Positions 38,363-46,097 of a stretch of DNA of 64,000 nt are shown piece after piece (within the stretch, counting starts at the first letter, position 1; each line of letters begins with the position of its first letter). Origin of the DNA: a virus. Below the pieces are notes generated by a model that saw only the letters and a program-made list of their open reading frames with translations, was not told where the DNA came from and searched no databases. Position numbers and translations under genes: made by a program. The stretch is from positions 124,001 through 188,000 of IMG/VR virus record IMGVR_UViG_3300038441_001119; one strand, given 5' to 3'.

Positions 38363-39284
38363 AGTGTGGCGACTGGTGTTGCAGACAACTGAGGGCGGCC
38401 TCGACTGTATCGAAGGTCGCCTGAGTTTTTGATTTGGACAAATGCCTCATAGACTTGTGGTGTTTAAGATGAAAACCCTTAATCTGAAGCACGTACTGAT
38501 CACGCCTGCTTTCCAGTAGAGAAGGTGAAATGACTGCTGACAGCGGCCTGTTCACCTGCTTTTCCGCCCACATAATGGACGAAATATTTATCACATCCGA
38601 AATAAGTATGCTGCCTCCGTGATCGTCTGTCTCGTAGGAAGTATACTTGGAGTTGCTAATCAGATTACCACGGATGGTTCGTATTGCTACTGACCAGATA
38701 GTGGCTCGGAGCGACGTATCGAGGAAGTCTTTGGCTTTCTCGAACGGCACACCTACATCGGACATTGAGGCTATCACAGCCGATAGACTACAGTTCCGCC
38801 CTATTGGGTATTTACCGTAGTCCCACATGTCGATGGGAATGATGAATTTTTCATTCACTTGTTCCGCAATGGATGTCAGGACCTGCCGATCATTAGCACA
38901 ATCGAGCAAGTCTCGCTCCACACGTTCGTCGGTGAAGTCGAAGGGGATATCTTTGTTTCTCAGTTGGGTTTTTATTACACGGGAGACAACGGTGTCTCCC
39001 ATAAAGTCCCACACAAGACCCGCTGAGGCCATGAGTGGACTATCTTCCGAATTGTGCATCTTCGAGAACCCTTTTTGGTGGTGATCGAATCTGCGCAAGT
39101 TTCTGTTGTACTCTTGACCACAGTCGACCACGTAATCCGCAATACGAATTTGGTCAAGGTAGTCTGTATCCCTGTAGATTCTGGCACCGGGGTTTTCGAT
39201 GAGGATGATCGCCACGGCTGTGAGATCATCTGCATGGTACGACCCTGAATGTGTCACAATCAGTGGACCGAGTTCAGTAGACAT
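38343..39284 (-). CDS. MYG1/UPF0160-like DHH-superfamily hydrolase
   Basis: 313 residues from the ATG at 39284. A GTG at 39317 would start inside a small inverted repeat and is less likely. The N-terminal metal-site pattern matches the MYG1 family: THSGSYHADD (His18, Asp20), YVVDCG (Asp54) and RRFDHHQKGF (the DHH triad, 67-69). These proteins relate to DHH phosphoesterases and act as nucleases in eukaryotic MYG1. In a phage it could degrade small RNA or nucleotides, or signalling dinucleotides. It has its own promoter candidate with a leader inverted repeat. Confidence 0.82.
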   Translation of the reverse strand: MSTELGPLIVTHSGSYHADDLTAVAIILIENPGARIYRDTDYLDQIRIADYVVDCGQEYNRNLRRFDHHQKGFSKMHNSEDSPLMASAGLVWDFMGDTVVSRVIKTQLRNKDIPFDFTDERVERDLLDCANDRQVLTSIAEQVNEKFIIPIDMWDYGKYPIGRNCSLSAVIASMSDVGVPFEKAKDFLDTSLRATIWSVAIRTIRGNLISNSKYTSYETDDHGGSILISDVINISSIMWAEKQVNRPLSAVISPSLLESRRDQYVLQIKGFHLKHHKSMRHLSKSKTQATFDTVEAALSCLQHQSPHYVRTIT

Positions 39285-39362
39285 GTTATGGCTGGTTGTA
39301 CACGGATGGTTAGACACCGTGTTGGTTTATGTCAGAACCTCACTAAAAAATGAAGACTGACT

Positions 39363-39384
39363 GCCTAATGTCAGTGACATAGGC
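39363..39384 (-). other. Inverted repeat at the predicted transcription start, operator or leader hairpin
   Basis: GCCTA-ATGTCA and TGACAT-AGGC surround a single central base: ATGTCA-G-TGACAT is a perfect 6-bp inverted repeat, extended by GCCT/AGGC with one bulge. It begins about three bases after the predicted start of the promoter at 39394-39403, the same arrangement as at 13352-13396. The near absence of a loop favours a protein-binding operator over an RNA hairpin. Confidence 0.6.
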
Positions 39385-39393
39385 GTTCACATG

Positions 39394-39403
39394 TATATAG
39401 CAC
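39394..39403 (-). promoter_or_regulatory. Extended -10 promoter candidate for the MYG1-like gene
   Basis: Minus strand GTGCTATATACATG, sharing GTGCTATATA exactly with 13387-13396. No convincing -35 box. It lies about 110 bp ahead of the ATG at 39284, in one of the few real intergenic gaps. Confidence 0.5.
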
Positions 39404-39424
39404 TAGGGGGTCCCTTTTTGCCCC

Positions 39425-40015
39425 TTAAGCAAGCAACTGTTCTGCCTGTGCAATGAACTCATCTGGTACGCCGACAGCCTTCAACTCAGCGAACAGTTCG
39501 GCTTTGATTCTAGCCTCGTCATCGTTGAGTTCAGGGTCTTCCAGAGTGTCAATGGACTCCTTGTTCAGGATGTCCTTAATGAATTCCTCCATGGTAGGAG
39601 TGAATTCGGTTTCAGCATCATGGTTAAGCTGGACTTCCATGATGCCAAGAAGCATTTCGGGCACTGTAGGCTCGTCGAAAGCTCCGTTTACAATGTCTCC
39701 AAGGTCTCCGGAGGCGATTGCTATACAAATAGACGAGAACGCCATTGGATTCTCGAAAAATACCTCCGTAGCGGTCGCAAGGAGGATAGCGTTGAGCTTG
39801 TTTTCGACTTCCAGAGGGATTTTGACCGAAAAGTCCTCCTCTAGGTTCGCAAAAAGCTCCAACGGGTCCATTGGCTCATCGTCGTTAAGAGGATCGCCGT
39901 AAATAGCCTCTATTCCGTACTGTTTGAGTACGATAGCATGTAAAGTGGAGGCGAAGGACTCGGTGTTACCCAGTACTTCCCTCGCCGCGTCCTTATTAAG
40001 CTCCCAGTTATTCAT
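39425..40015 (-). CDS. Acidic hypothetical protein
   Basis: 196 residues, strongly acidic and probably all-helical (GDPLNDDEPMDPLELF, LEDPELNDDEARIKAELFAE). It follows the 40008-41090 gene with an 8-bp overlap and ends before a promoter region. It could be a partner of that protein, for instance a scaffold or chaperone, but there is no direct evidence. No family recognised. Confidence 0.7.
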   Translation of the reverse strand: MNNWELNKDAAREVLGNTESFASTLHAIVLKQYGIEAIYGDPLNDDEPMDPLELFANLEEDFSVKIPLEVENKLNAILLATATEVFFENPMAFSSICIAIASGDLGDIVNGAFDEPTVPEMLLGIMEVQLNHDAETEFTPTMEEFIKDILNKESIDTLEDPELNDDEARIKAELFAELKAVGVPDEFIAQAEQLLA

Positions 40016-41090
40016 TTGCAGCCAGCGTTACCCGTACAATATCCTTACGAATGTCTGCGTCAAGGCCATTTACGAGTGCGGTGGCTTCAAAAGCGTCGTT
40101 TTTGGTCGCTTCAAAGAATTCTTGGACTTTCCCAGAGTTAGGACCAGCAAAAACATGGTCAATGGTCTTGGAAGCCACTTTTGTGAAGGCTTCTGCAGGG
40201 ATAAGGACGTTCTCTTCGTGGAAATAGACCTGCGTGGAGGCATATTTCTCAATGACTTCGTCTTCAGCACCTGCGTGGAGGCAGTCATAGGCCGATTGCA
40301 GTCTGTGTTCGATTGCAAAGGCATCTTTCACAAGGAAAGTCTCGTCCAGTTCTTCCCACATAGAGGTAAGTTCAAAGAGATACTCTTCATCAGCACCTGC
40401 AGCACTCTTAACGATGTCGTTGTAGAGTTCCAGAGTGTCAGCTTCGACGAAGTTGGAGCGAAGGCGTACCTGACGTTCAGCATTGCCTGCTTCGAAGATA
40501 CGTGGAGTACCCATGGTAATCACATCTTGATGGATGTAGTTAAGGTTACCATACTCCTTGGCGGACTTGACGATCTCACGAGCGACGGAGATCGCGATGT
40601 CTGCTGGCATACTGTCTTTCTGAGAGAGGAATGCCTTGGCGGACTCTTCGACTTGGAAATCGTTGTTCAGTGGAAAGTAACCAAGGGTGTTGCCGTTTTC
40701 GTCTTCCATTGAGAAGGCGTACTTAACAAGAGGCTTCTCTTGTGCAGCAGCCTGTTTAACAACTGCTTCGGCAAAGATATCCTCGACCTTCGTGTAGAAG
40801 TCAGACATACCGAAGTTGGCACATGCCTTCTTGATGCGCTGACCAACAACGACGTCTCCTTCAGCTTTGCCAAGGAAGTCCATCGCGGAGTAAGCGGTCG
40901 TAGTCTGGTCGTAAACAGGATACTGACGATTCAGAGGATCAGCGAAACCTGTATTCGAAATGGATGCCAGTTTGGTGATATCAGGCAGATTAGCCTCAGC
41001 GACATATGCTGGAAGCTCGCCCTTATCGGTCAGCGTGTCAATCACGTGGAAGACAGCGGTAGGGTTATTGGAGTGCAAATAATCTGCCAT
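40008..41090 (-). CDS. Hypothetical protein, possibly structural
   Basis: 360 residues. It starts MADYLHSNNPTAVFHVID. The sequence is mostly helical with regular Ala/Glu/Lys content and an aromatic-poor core. No transmembrane segment, catalytic motif or tag. It is the first gene leftward from the divergent intergenic region shared with the 41193 gene. Phages encode similar-sized, Ala-rich, soluble proteins as minor head or core components, but this cannot be shown here. Confidence 0.7.
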   Translation of the reverse strand: MADYLHSNNPTAVFHVIDTLTDKGELPAYVAEANLPDITKLASISNTGFADPLNRQYPVYDQTTTAYSAMDFLGKAEGDVVVGQRIKKACANFGMSDFYTKVEDIFAEAVVKQAAAQEKPLVKYAFSMEDENGNTLGYFPLNNDFQVEESAKAFLSQKDSMPADIAISVAREIVKSAKEYGNLNYIHQDVITMGTPRIFEAGNAERQVRLRSNFVEADTLELYNDIVKSAAGADEEYLFELTSMWEELDETFLVKDAFAIEHRLQSAYDCLHAGAEDEVIEKYASTQVYFHEENVLIPAEAFTKVASKTIDHVFAGPNSGKVQEFFEATKNDAFEATALVNGLDADIRKDIVRVTLAANE

Positions 41091-41139
41091 GACTTTCGCT
41101 TAGCTTACCATGCAAAGACCGTCAACTCAATAGTTTCTT

Positions 41140-41168
41140 TTGTTGTGTAGGACAAAGTGTTATTATAC
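41140..41168 (+). promoter_or_regulatory. Promoter candidate for 41193-43631
   Basis: TTGTTG, 17 bases, TTATAC. The same stretch also fits a Bacteroidota-type promoter: TTG, 20 bases, then TACATTTC, close to TAnnTTTG. It lies 25 bp ahead of the ATG in the 102-bp divergent gap. No Shine-Dalgarno sequence follows. Confidence 0.5.
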
Positions 41169-41192
41169 ATTTCCTTGATAAACAAGTAATTC

Positions 41193-43631
41193 ATGGGTCC
41201 CTATAGCAATCAGTTCCTGTCGACTGTCTCCCCCTTCTCGATCATCTCCGAGACTGGAGTTGATACCGAGTTCACATCTCGTGGAGAAGTCAAAACGACC
41301 TGCCCGTGCTGCGGTTCCGATATGTATGTTCTTAAGAATGACTTCTTGTGTACCAACAAGTCATGCTCTTTGAAAGCAGGTAACATTGTAGACTACGTTG
41401 CAGCCAGCGAAGGTCACTACAGTTACAAGAAAGCTATTGAGTCCATTAACCTGATTGTTAATGCGGAGAAACAGATCGGCGACCTCAGACAGGTTGAAGA
41501 AGATTTGAAGTTGGGTAGGCAGGTGTTTTCGTTCTTCAGAAACACTGCCCAACTCTACGCAAAGAACCGCACACAGCAACGCGTGTTGTCTGAGGCTTGG
41601 CTGCGTAAACTAGGACACAACGTTGAGGATGTCGCCAACACAGCTGTTCTGTGGACGTCTAAGGAGATTGCGGAGTTCAATAAGATCCTGCTTAAGATGC
41701 AGATCACCCCTATCACTCCTCCCTCCGCTGGCTACCTGCTCGCCATTCCTTATTTCAGTTCGTACAGTATGATTGGAGCGGTTCTGATCGTTAAGCCCAA
41801 TACGAACAATCCGCAGCTGATACGCTTCAGCGGTGAGAAATTCCTTTGGTCCGGTCTGATGGATGCTGTCAGACCCGTCTACGATTATCGGGTTACTCAG
41901 AATTTTGCATTGAACATGCGCATTCTCGGTCACTCAAAGTTTAACACTCCGGGATTTCCGGTACTTGGTTTGTTATACAATGGCAAAGGTTCTTCGAGTG
42001 GTTTTGTTCCTCCTCATCCTGTTTACCTTCATTATCCTGACTTGGAGCCTAACATGGCTGCTGTCTCTGCTCTTGCAGATGCTGCCAAGGAAATGGTGAT
42101 CCAACCATACTTGAAGCCTATTGCACAGGAGCATCAGAAGACGTGGAGCAGTTACATTGTCGACTTCTTGGCGGATCGTATAAGTCCCGGGACTTTGAGC
42201 GAGCAGATGCTCCATTTCATCGACTCCTGCAGGCTTACTCTGACTCAGCGGCACAGCCTTGTACGTAAGATTCAGTACACCGGCAAGTTCGTCACTGGAG
42301 AGCAGCTCAAGAAGCACTTCGATACGCACATCATTCTGGTCAATGACAAGCATCAGATTAGAAGCTCGCCGGAAGGTTACTTTGCACAGGAAATTAAGAA
42401 CGGACTGCGCACTGACATCGCCAATTTCACTCTTGAGGTCAAAAGGAACGTAATTTTCCCCTCCAAGAAGGAAATTTTGACCGAATGTATCGCTACGTTC
42501 GGTTCTACGAGTGCAAAAGTGTCAATTCCGACCAATTCCCTCGATAATAACGGAAAAGTGGAGGATGCAGTGCGTATGGCGTGGATTTCCACCGCTGGAG
42601 AGTCAGAAACGGCCCTTCCTATCATCAAAGACAAGAATTTGTTCAGAAAGTACATTTCGCCGCACCTCAAGGAAGAAGCAAGCCGTGTACCGTCTCTGGA
42701 GGGTATCTCGATGCTCGGCTGGAGCCATGATAAGTCCAAATTCCAAGGTCCGGGCTGGATTTTCACTAAAGATGGCTATAAAGCCACAAATTCCACCTTA
42801 CACAGTGAAATTCCCTTCCTTGAGTGCTTCAGCGTACGAAATATGCTGTCTTCCATCCTCGTTAAGGAGCTTCCTATCGAGGTACGGGATTGTATTGCCA
42901 TTTTGGTAGCCAATATGGTCCGTGGCTCTCTTTCTCTGAAGAACCACACTGTTGCATACGATTCTACGCCTGAGTCTAGGAGCCTTCTCTCTGCCGTTTT
43001 CTCTGCTTTGGGACAGGAAACCCCTTTCCAGCTCCCACAGAGCAAGATCGCAGACATCGAGGGGTGTCGGGACTTCCCCTTCTACGCCGGTGAGTCTCGT
43101 TTCAGCACTTCTAGGCTGTTCATGCCTATGTTCTACCTTGATAAGGATGGACGTGAGGAAGGTATCTATCTGGATGACAAGGAAGTCGCTGCTATCCGCA
43201 ATACGGTAAGCTACATCGTTCATCAGGTGCTCGATTGGATCTTCTCTGAAGAACACAAGAGCTTTGAGCCTATTCACAGTCTGTATACTGGAAATTCCCT
43301 TAAACTAGAGGGAGCCAACATCATTAAGCAGGCTTGTGGCTTTAATTGGGAGGTTTCCGAGGGCCGGTGGCAGGAAATGGACAAATTCCTCGCTTCAATC
43401 GACAAGGATAACCTTGGGAAGGTGTTCGCTCTCGATATTTCCACCCAGAATGTCGTTATCAACAGAAATGCCGCTAAAATCAGTGATGCAGCTATCACGG
43501 AGCTTAGCGGCTTGGTAACTGTTGACGAGGTTAATGACCGATGCTTGAAAGTAAGCATGGTGGGGATGGCAGACGTACTGCAGACCTACTATCAGGTAGG
43601 TACGATCAACTATGGTCGTTGGACCGATTAA
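41193..43631 (+). CDS. Large protein with primase-type zinc finger
   Basis: 812 residues on the plus strand. Residues 37-58 hold a four-Cys zinc motif, C-x2-C (CPCC) and C-x4-C (CTNKSC), followed by SLKAGNIVDYV. This matches the layout of CHC2-type primase zinc ribbons, whose last Cys is followed by Gly and Ile-Asp-Phe-Val. The remaining 750 residues have no Walker or TOPRIM motif that I can see. There is therefore no obvious primase or helicase core. It may be a DNA- or RNA-binding virion or early protein. A canonical primase is encoded at 11324-12526. The stop shares the palindrome TTAA with the convergent gene. Confidence 0.6.
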   Translation: MGPYSNQFLSTVSPFSIISETGVDTEFTSRGEVKTTCPCCGSDMYVLKNDFLCTNKSCSLKAGNIVDYVAASEGHYSYKKAIESINLIVNAEKQIGDLRQVEEDLKLGRQVFSFFRNTAQLYAKNRTQQRVLSEAWLRKLGHNVEDVANTAVLWTSKEIAEFNKILLKMQITPITPPSAGYLLAIPYFSSYSMIGAVLIVKPNTNNPQLIRFSGEKFLWSGLMDAVRPVYDYRVTQNFALNMRILGHSKFNTPGFPVLGLLYNGKGSSSGFVPPHPVYLHYPDLEPNMAAVSALADAAKEMVIQPYLKPIAQEHQKTWSSYIVDFLADRISPGTLSEQMLHFIDSCRLTLTQRHSLVRKIQYTGKFVTGEQLKKHFDTHIILVNDKHQIRSSPEGYFAQEIKNGLRTDIANFTLEVKRNVIFPSKKEILTECIATFGSTSAKVSIPTNSLDNNGKVEDAVRMAWISTAGESETALPIIKDKNLFRKYISPHLKEEASRVPSLEGISMLGWSHDKSKFQGPGWIFTKDGYKATNSTLHSEIPFLECFSVRNMLSSILVKELPIEVRDCIAILVANMVRGSLSLKNHTVAYDSTPESRSLLSAVFSALGQETPFQLPQSKIADIEGCRDFPFYAGESRFSTSRLFMPMFYLDKDGREEGIYLDDKEVAAIRNTVSYIVHQVLDWIFSEEHKSFEPIHSLYTGNSLKLEGANIIKQACGFNWEVSEGRWQEMDKFLASIDKDNLGKVFALDISTQNVVINRNAAKISDAAITELSGLVTVDEVNDRCLKVSMVGMADVLQTYYQVGTINYGRWTD

Positions 43632-44329
43632 GGATCGTAATGGTAAGGACCAACTTCAGGATCAACCCCCAGAATAACAAGCGGGGTTGACTTGGTCCAA
43701 ACTACCCACTCCAGACGGTAAGTACCTTCCTCTGGAACAGCCGGGTCAAAGTCCACATGGAACGAAACGTCCGTGACCTGTTTGACGATAGTGCTGATTG
43801 GCTGTGAAAGGCCCTCTTTGGTGACATTGACCAGAACAAGACCGGGCGTAGTGGAGAACTGCCGTGGGAATTGTACCATCGTTGTCTCTACTCCTGCGTC
43901 AAGAGTGACATTACCACGAATAACGAACACGTAGTTGTTCGCCAGTGGAAGCCTGAAGGACGAGTTTGCTCCCTTATTGAAGGGGTTGTCCTTATGTTGG
44001 ATGTAAAACGTCTTCAGCACGCCGTTACCGAGCACGTCAAGCCTGCTGGTACCTACTGGAAGGAACTCGTCTTCACTATCCAGAACAAAGTAATACGAGG
44101 TCTTGCCGTCTTCTCCTTCTTCGGGAAATATATAGGCGCCTCCATTGTCCATAAGAAGGACCTTGTTGTCAGGAGTGGTTACCGAAGCTTGGAAAAGGAT
44201 TTCTTCTTCCGAGTCAGCCTCCCATACCTTCACAACAACAGACCCGTCCGGGTTTGCGAAGATTTGCGCTTCAGAAAGCGGGGACTTCGTGGGGAAAAGC
44301 CCGGGGATGGAGAAGGGAGCAACGTTCAT
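43628..44329 (-). CDS. Tail or baseplate protein, last gene of the tail operon
   Basis: 233 residues, beta-rich throughout (GSVVVKVWEADSEEEILFQA, FRLPLANNYVFVIRGNVTL), with no enzyme motif. It is at the end of the tail gene run and coupled by TAATG to the previous gene, which favours a baseplate or fibre-attachment role. It resembles small beta-sandwich fibre connectors in composition only. Confidence 0.6.
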   Translation of the reverse strand: MNVAPFSIPGLFPTKSPLSEAQIFANPDGSVVVKVWEADSEEEILFQASVTTPDNKVLLMDNGGAYIFPEEGEDGKTSYYFVLDSEDEFLPVGTSRLDVLGNGVLKTFYIQHKDNPFNKGANSSFRLPLANNYVFVIRGNVTLDAGVETTMVQFPRQFSTTPGLVLVNVTKEGLSQPISTIVKQVTDVSFHVDFDPAVPEEGTYRLEWVVWTKSTPLVILGVDPEVGPYHYDP

Positions 44330-44736
44330 TACGGATCAATGTTGACGGTTAAAGAATCTTCCAATTCCGCCGCCAAACGATGAGACCGTACGAGAGCCGT
44401 AGTGTCTTGCACAATGATGTTCCAAGCGTCTTCCAATTCTTCAGGATTTGTAAAGAATGCTTCAAACACCGCTAGGCGGTAGAAGGGGTTTAAATCCTCA
44501 GGATCATCAGATGGCTCATCTTCTGGTATATCCTGCATTTGTTTGATCGACGCGACGCAGGTGAAGATATCTCCCGGATATGAACCGGAGAAATCATCCG
44601 AGTATGCGTGATATACAAAGATCTTCGAGGTCAGCCCTTCTTCCGAAGATTCGGCAGTAACTTTCAGGTACCAGACGTGATCAGGATTGATCTCTTCTGG
44701 GTCGAGTGCTTCTCTGGTTAGTGCAATACCTGCCAT
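44329..44736 (-). CDS. Small tail-operon protein
   Basis: 135 residues. It has a beta-type first half (HVWYLKVTAESSEEGLTSKI) and a second half rich in Asp/Glu and aromatics (YRLAVFEAFFTNPEELEDAW). TAATG couplings join it to both neighbours. No family recognised. Baseplate accessory or fibre chaperone by context. Confidence 0.6.
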   Translation of the reverse strand: MAGIALTREALDPEEINPDHVWYLKVTAESSEEGLTSKIFVYHAYSDDFSGSYPGDIFTCVASIKQMQDIPEDEPSDDPEDLNPFYRLAVFEAFFTNPEELEDAWNIIVQDTTALVRSHRLAAELEDSLTVNIDP

Positions 44737-46097
44737 TAGTTAATAATGGTTACTACGTTTATCGGGCGGTTGTTCTCTATGAAATTGAGAATGGATGCGT
44801 AGCTGTCAGGGTACAACGCATCTTGGTTGATTGTAACAACTAGTCCGTTCCATTTAAAGAAGTTTTCCATGAAGAAGTCCAAGCCATTCACATAGATGGA
44901 ATCGCCGGGAGAAAGTGAGTGCTCGTCGATGAGGGTCTGCGACAAGTTATAGTCCGCTTGGTTCTCATAATACCATCTGACTTCGTTCCAAGCATCGACC
45001 TGCTCCTTCGTACCGGACAGGTAGAAGTATAGCTGGTCAGTTTCATTGGCCTGCAGTCGAATAGTGGCGTTTGGTACTTCTACTTCAAGGAAGCCGAACA
45101 TACCTTTCAGGGCTGCTCCGGGCTTCCACTGAACTCCCTGCCACCATCTGTCCCCATGGGTGGACCAAGATCTACATTCAATTGCCTTACCGGGGATGAA
45201 ACCTTTGGGATATGTCTTACCCACTTCCAACCGCTGGTGGAACTGGGGAACAACCATACGACCAAGATCATCGTTATAGAGGGTGAAGTCCTGATACAGG
45301 TCATAACCTGAAATAGGACTGAAGTCTCTGTCGAACACCGTCAGCCCGCCAAGCTCATTGAGAGCAGCTTCAAAGACAGGGAGAGATTGTTTACCACGGA
45401 TGTATCTGGAAGTCCACAAGCCTGTACCCGGAGTGGGGTCTACAGACTGAACGTAGGAACTAGGATTGAGGTTAACAACGTCAGCCCGAAGAATCCTCAT
45501 GTATCCCGAGGGGAACAGTATGTTTGGGTCTTCTTTGAAGAAGAGAAGGTTGCCTGCGTTGTGGAAATCAATACCACTGACAAGAGGTCCATCATCAGAA
45601 AGGATCGCTGAAGGGTTTATCTCAGTAGTAACCAGATCAACGTAGAATACCGGTTCGCGAGGTATAAACTCATACCAAGCAGTGTGTCCAAACCCCTCCG
45701 AAATAGGGAAGAGAAGGAACCTGTTGTCTTCATATAGGATGTTAAGTTGTCCATCCTCGATATAGGTGACTCTGGAGGTCTGTGAGAGAGGATCAACGAT
45801 ATGCTTCGGAAGGATACCCACCCGTGAACCGTTCTCCAAACCATGCGCGTCCCAGTCAACTTCAAGCGAACCGATCTGACCTGCTATATCCAAGGTAAAG
45901 TTCGTCCTTACCCGCATGAAATCCTTGTTACCGTAGATTGCCTGTGGATAGTCAGGAAAATTCCAAGCAGGAGTCATGTCCGTCAGCCTTGCGATGCCAC
46001 GGATTAGATTAAGGTCCTTCTTTTCTCTTAACTGAGACGACCAGAAGGAGCCAGCCTTTGACAGCTGGTCTACCTTTGTTTCGGTAATAGGGTTCAC
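44736..46097 (-). CDS. Baseplate protein candidate
   Basis: 453 residues. It follows the gp6-like wedge gene with an ATGA overlap, the position of the next wedge component in myovirus operons (gp7/gp8 in T4, gpI in P2). The N-terminus contains the gpI-like phrase LNLIRGIARLTDMTPAWNFP. The rest is beta-rich with many aromatics, and near residue 300 there is an RWWQGVQWKPG stretch that could be a carbohydrate- or protein-binding surface. Exact wedge role uncertain. Confidence 0.65.
   Translation of the reverse strand: MNPITETKVDQLSKAGSFWSSQLREKKDLNLIRGIARLTDMTPAWNFPDYPQAIYGNKDFMRVRTNFTLDIAGQIGSLEVDWDAHGLENGSRVGILPKHIVDPLSQTSRVTYIEDGQLNILYEDNRFLLFPISEGFGHTAWYEFIPREPVFYVDLVTTEINPSAILSDDGPLVSGIDFHNAGNLLFFKEDPNILFPSGYMRILRADVVNLNPSSYVQSVDPTPGTGLWTSRYIRGKQSLPVFEAALNELGGLTVFDRDFSPISGYDLYQDFTLYNDDLGRMVVPQFHQRLEVGKTYPKGFIPGKAIECRSWSTHGDRWWQGVQWKPGAALKGMFGFLEVEVPNATIRLQANETDQLYFYLSGTKEQVDAWNEVRWYYENQADYNLSQTLIDEHSLSPGDSIYVNGLDFFMENFFKWNGLVVTINQDALYPDSYASILNFIENNRPINVVTIIN

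Noticed and set aside
39924-40712. A 262-codon plus-strand frame
   Set aside because: Antisense to two coupled minus-strand genes; Cys/Phe-rich composition typical of a shadow.
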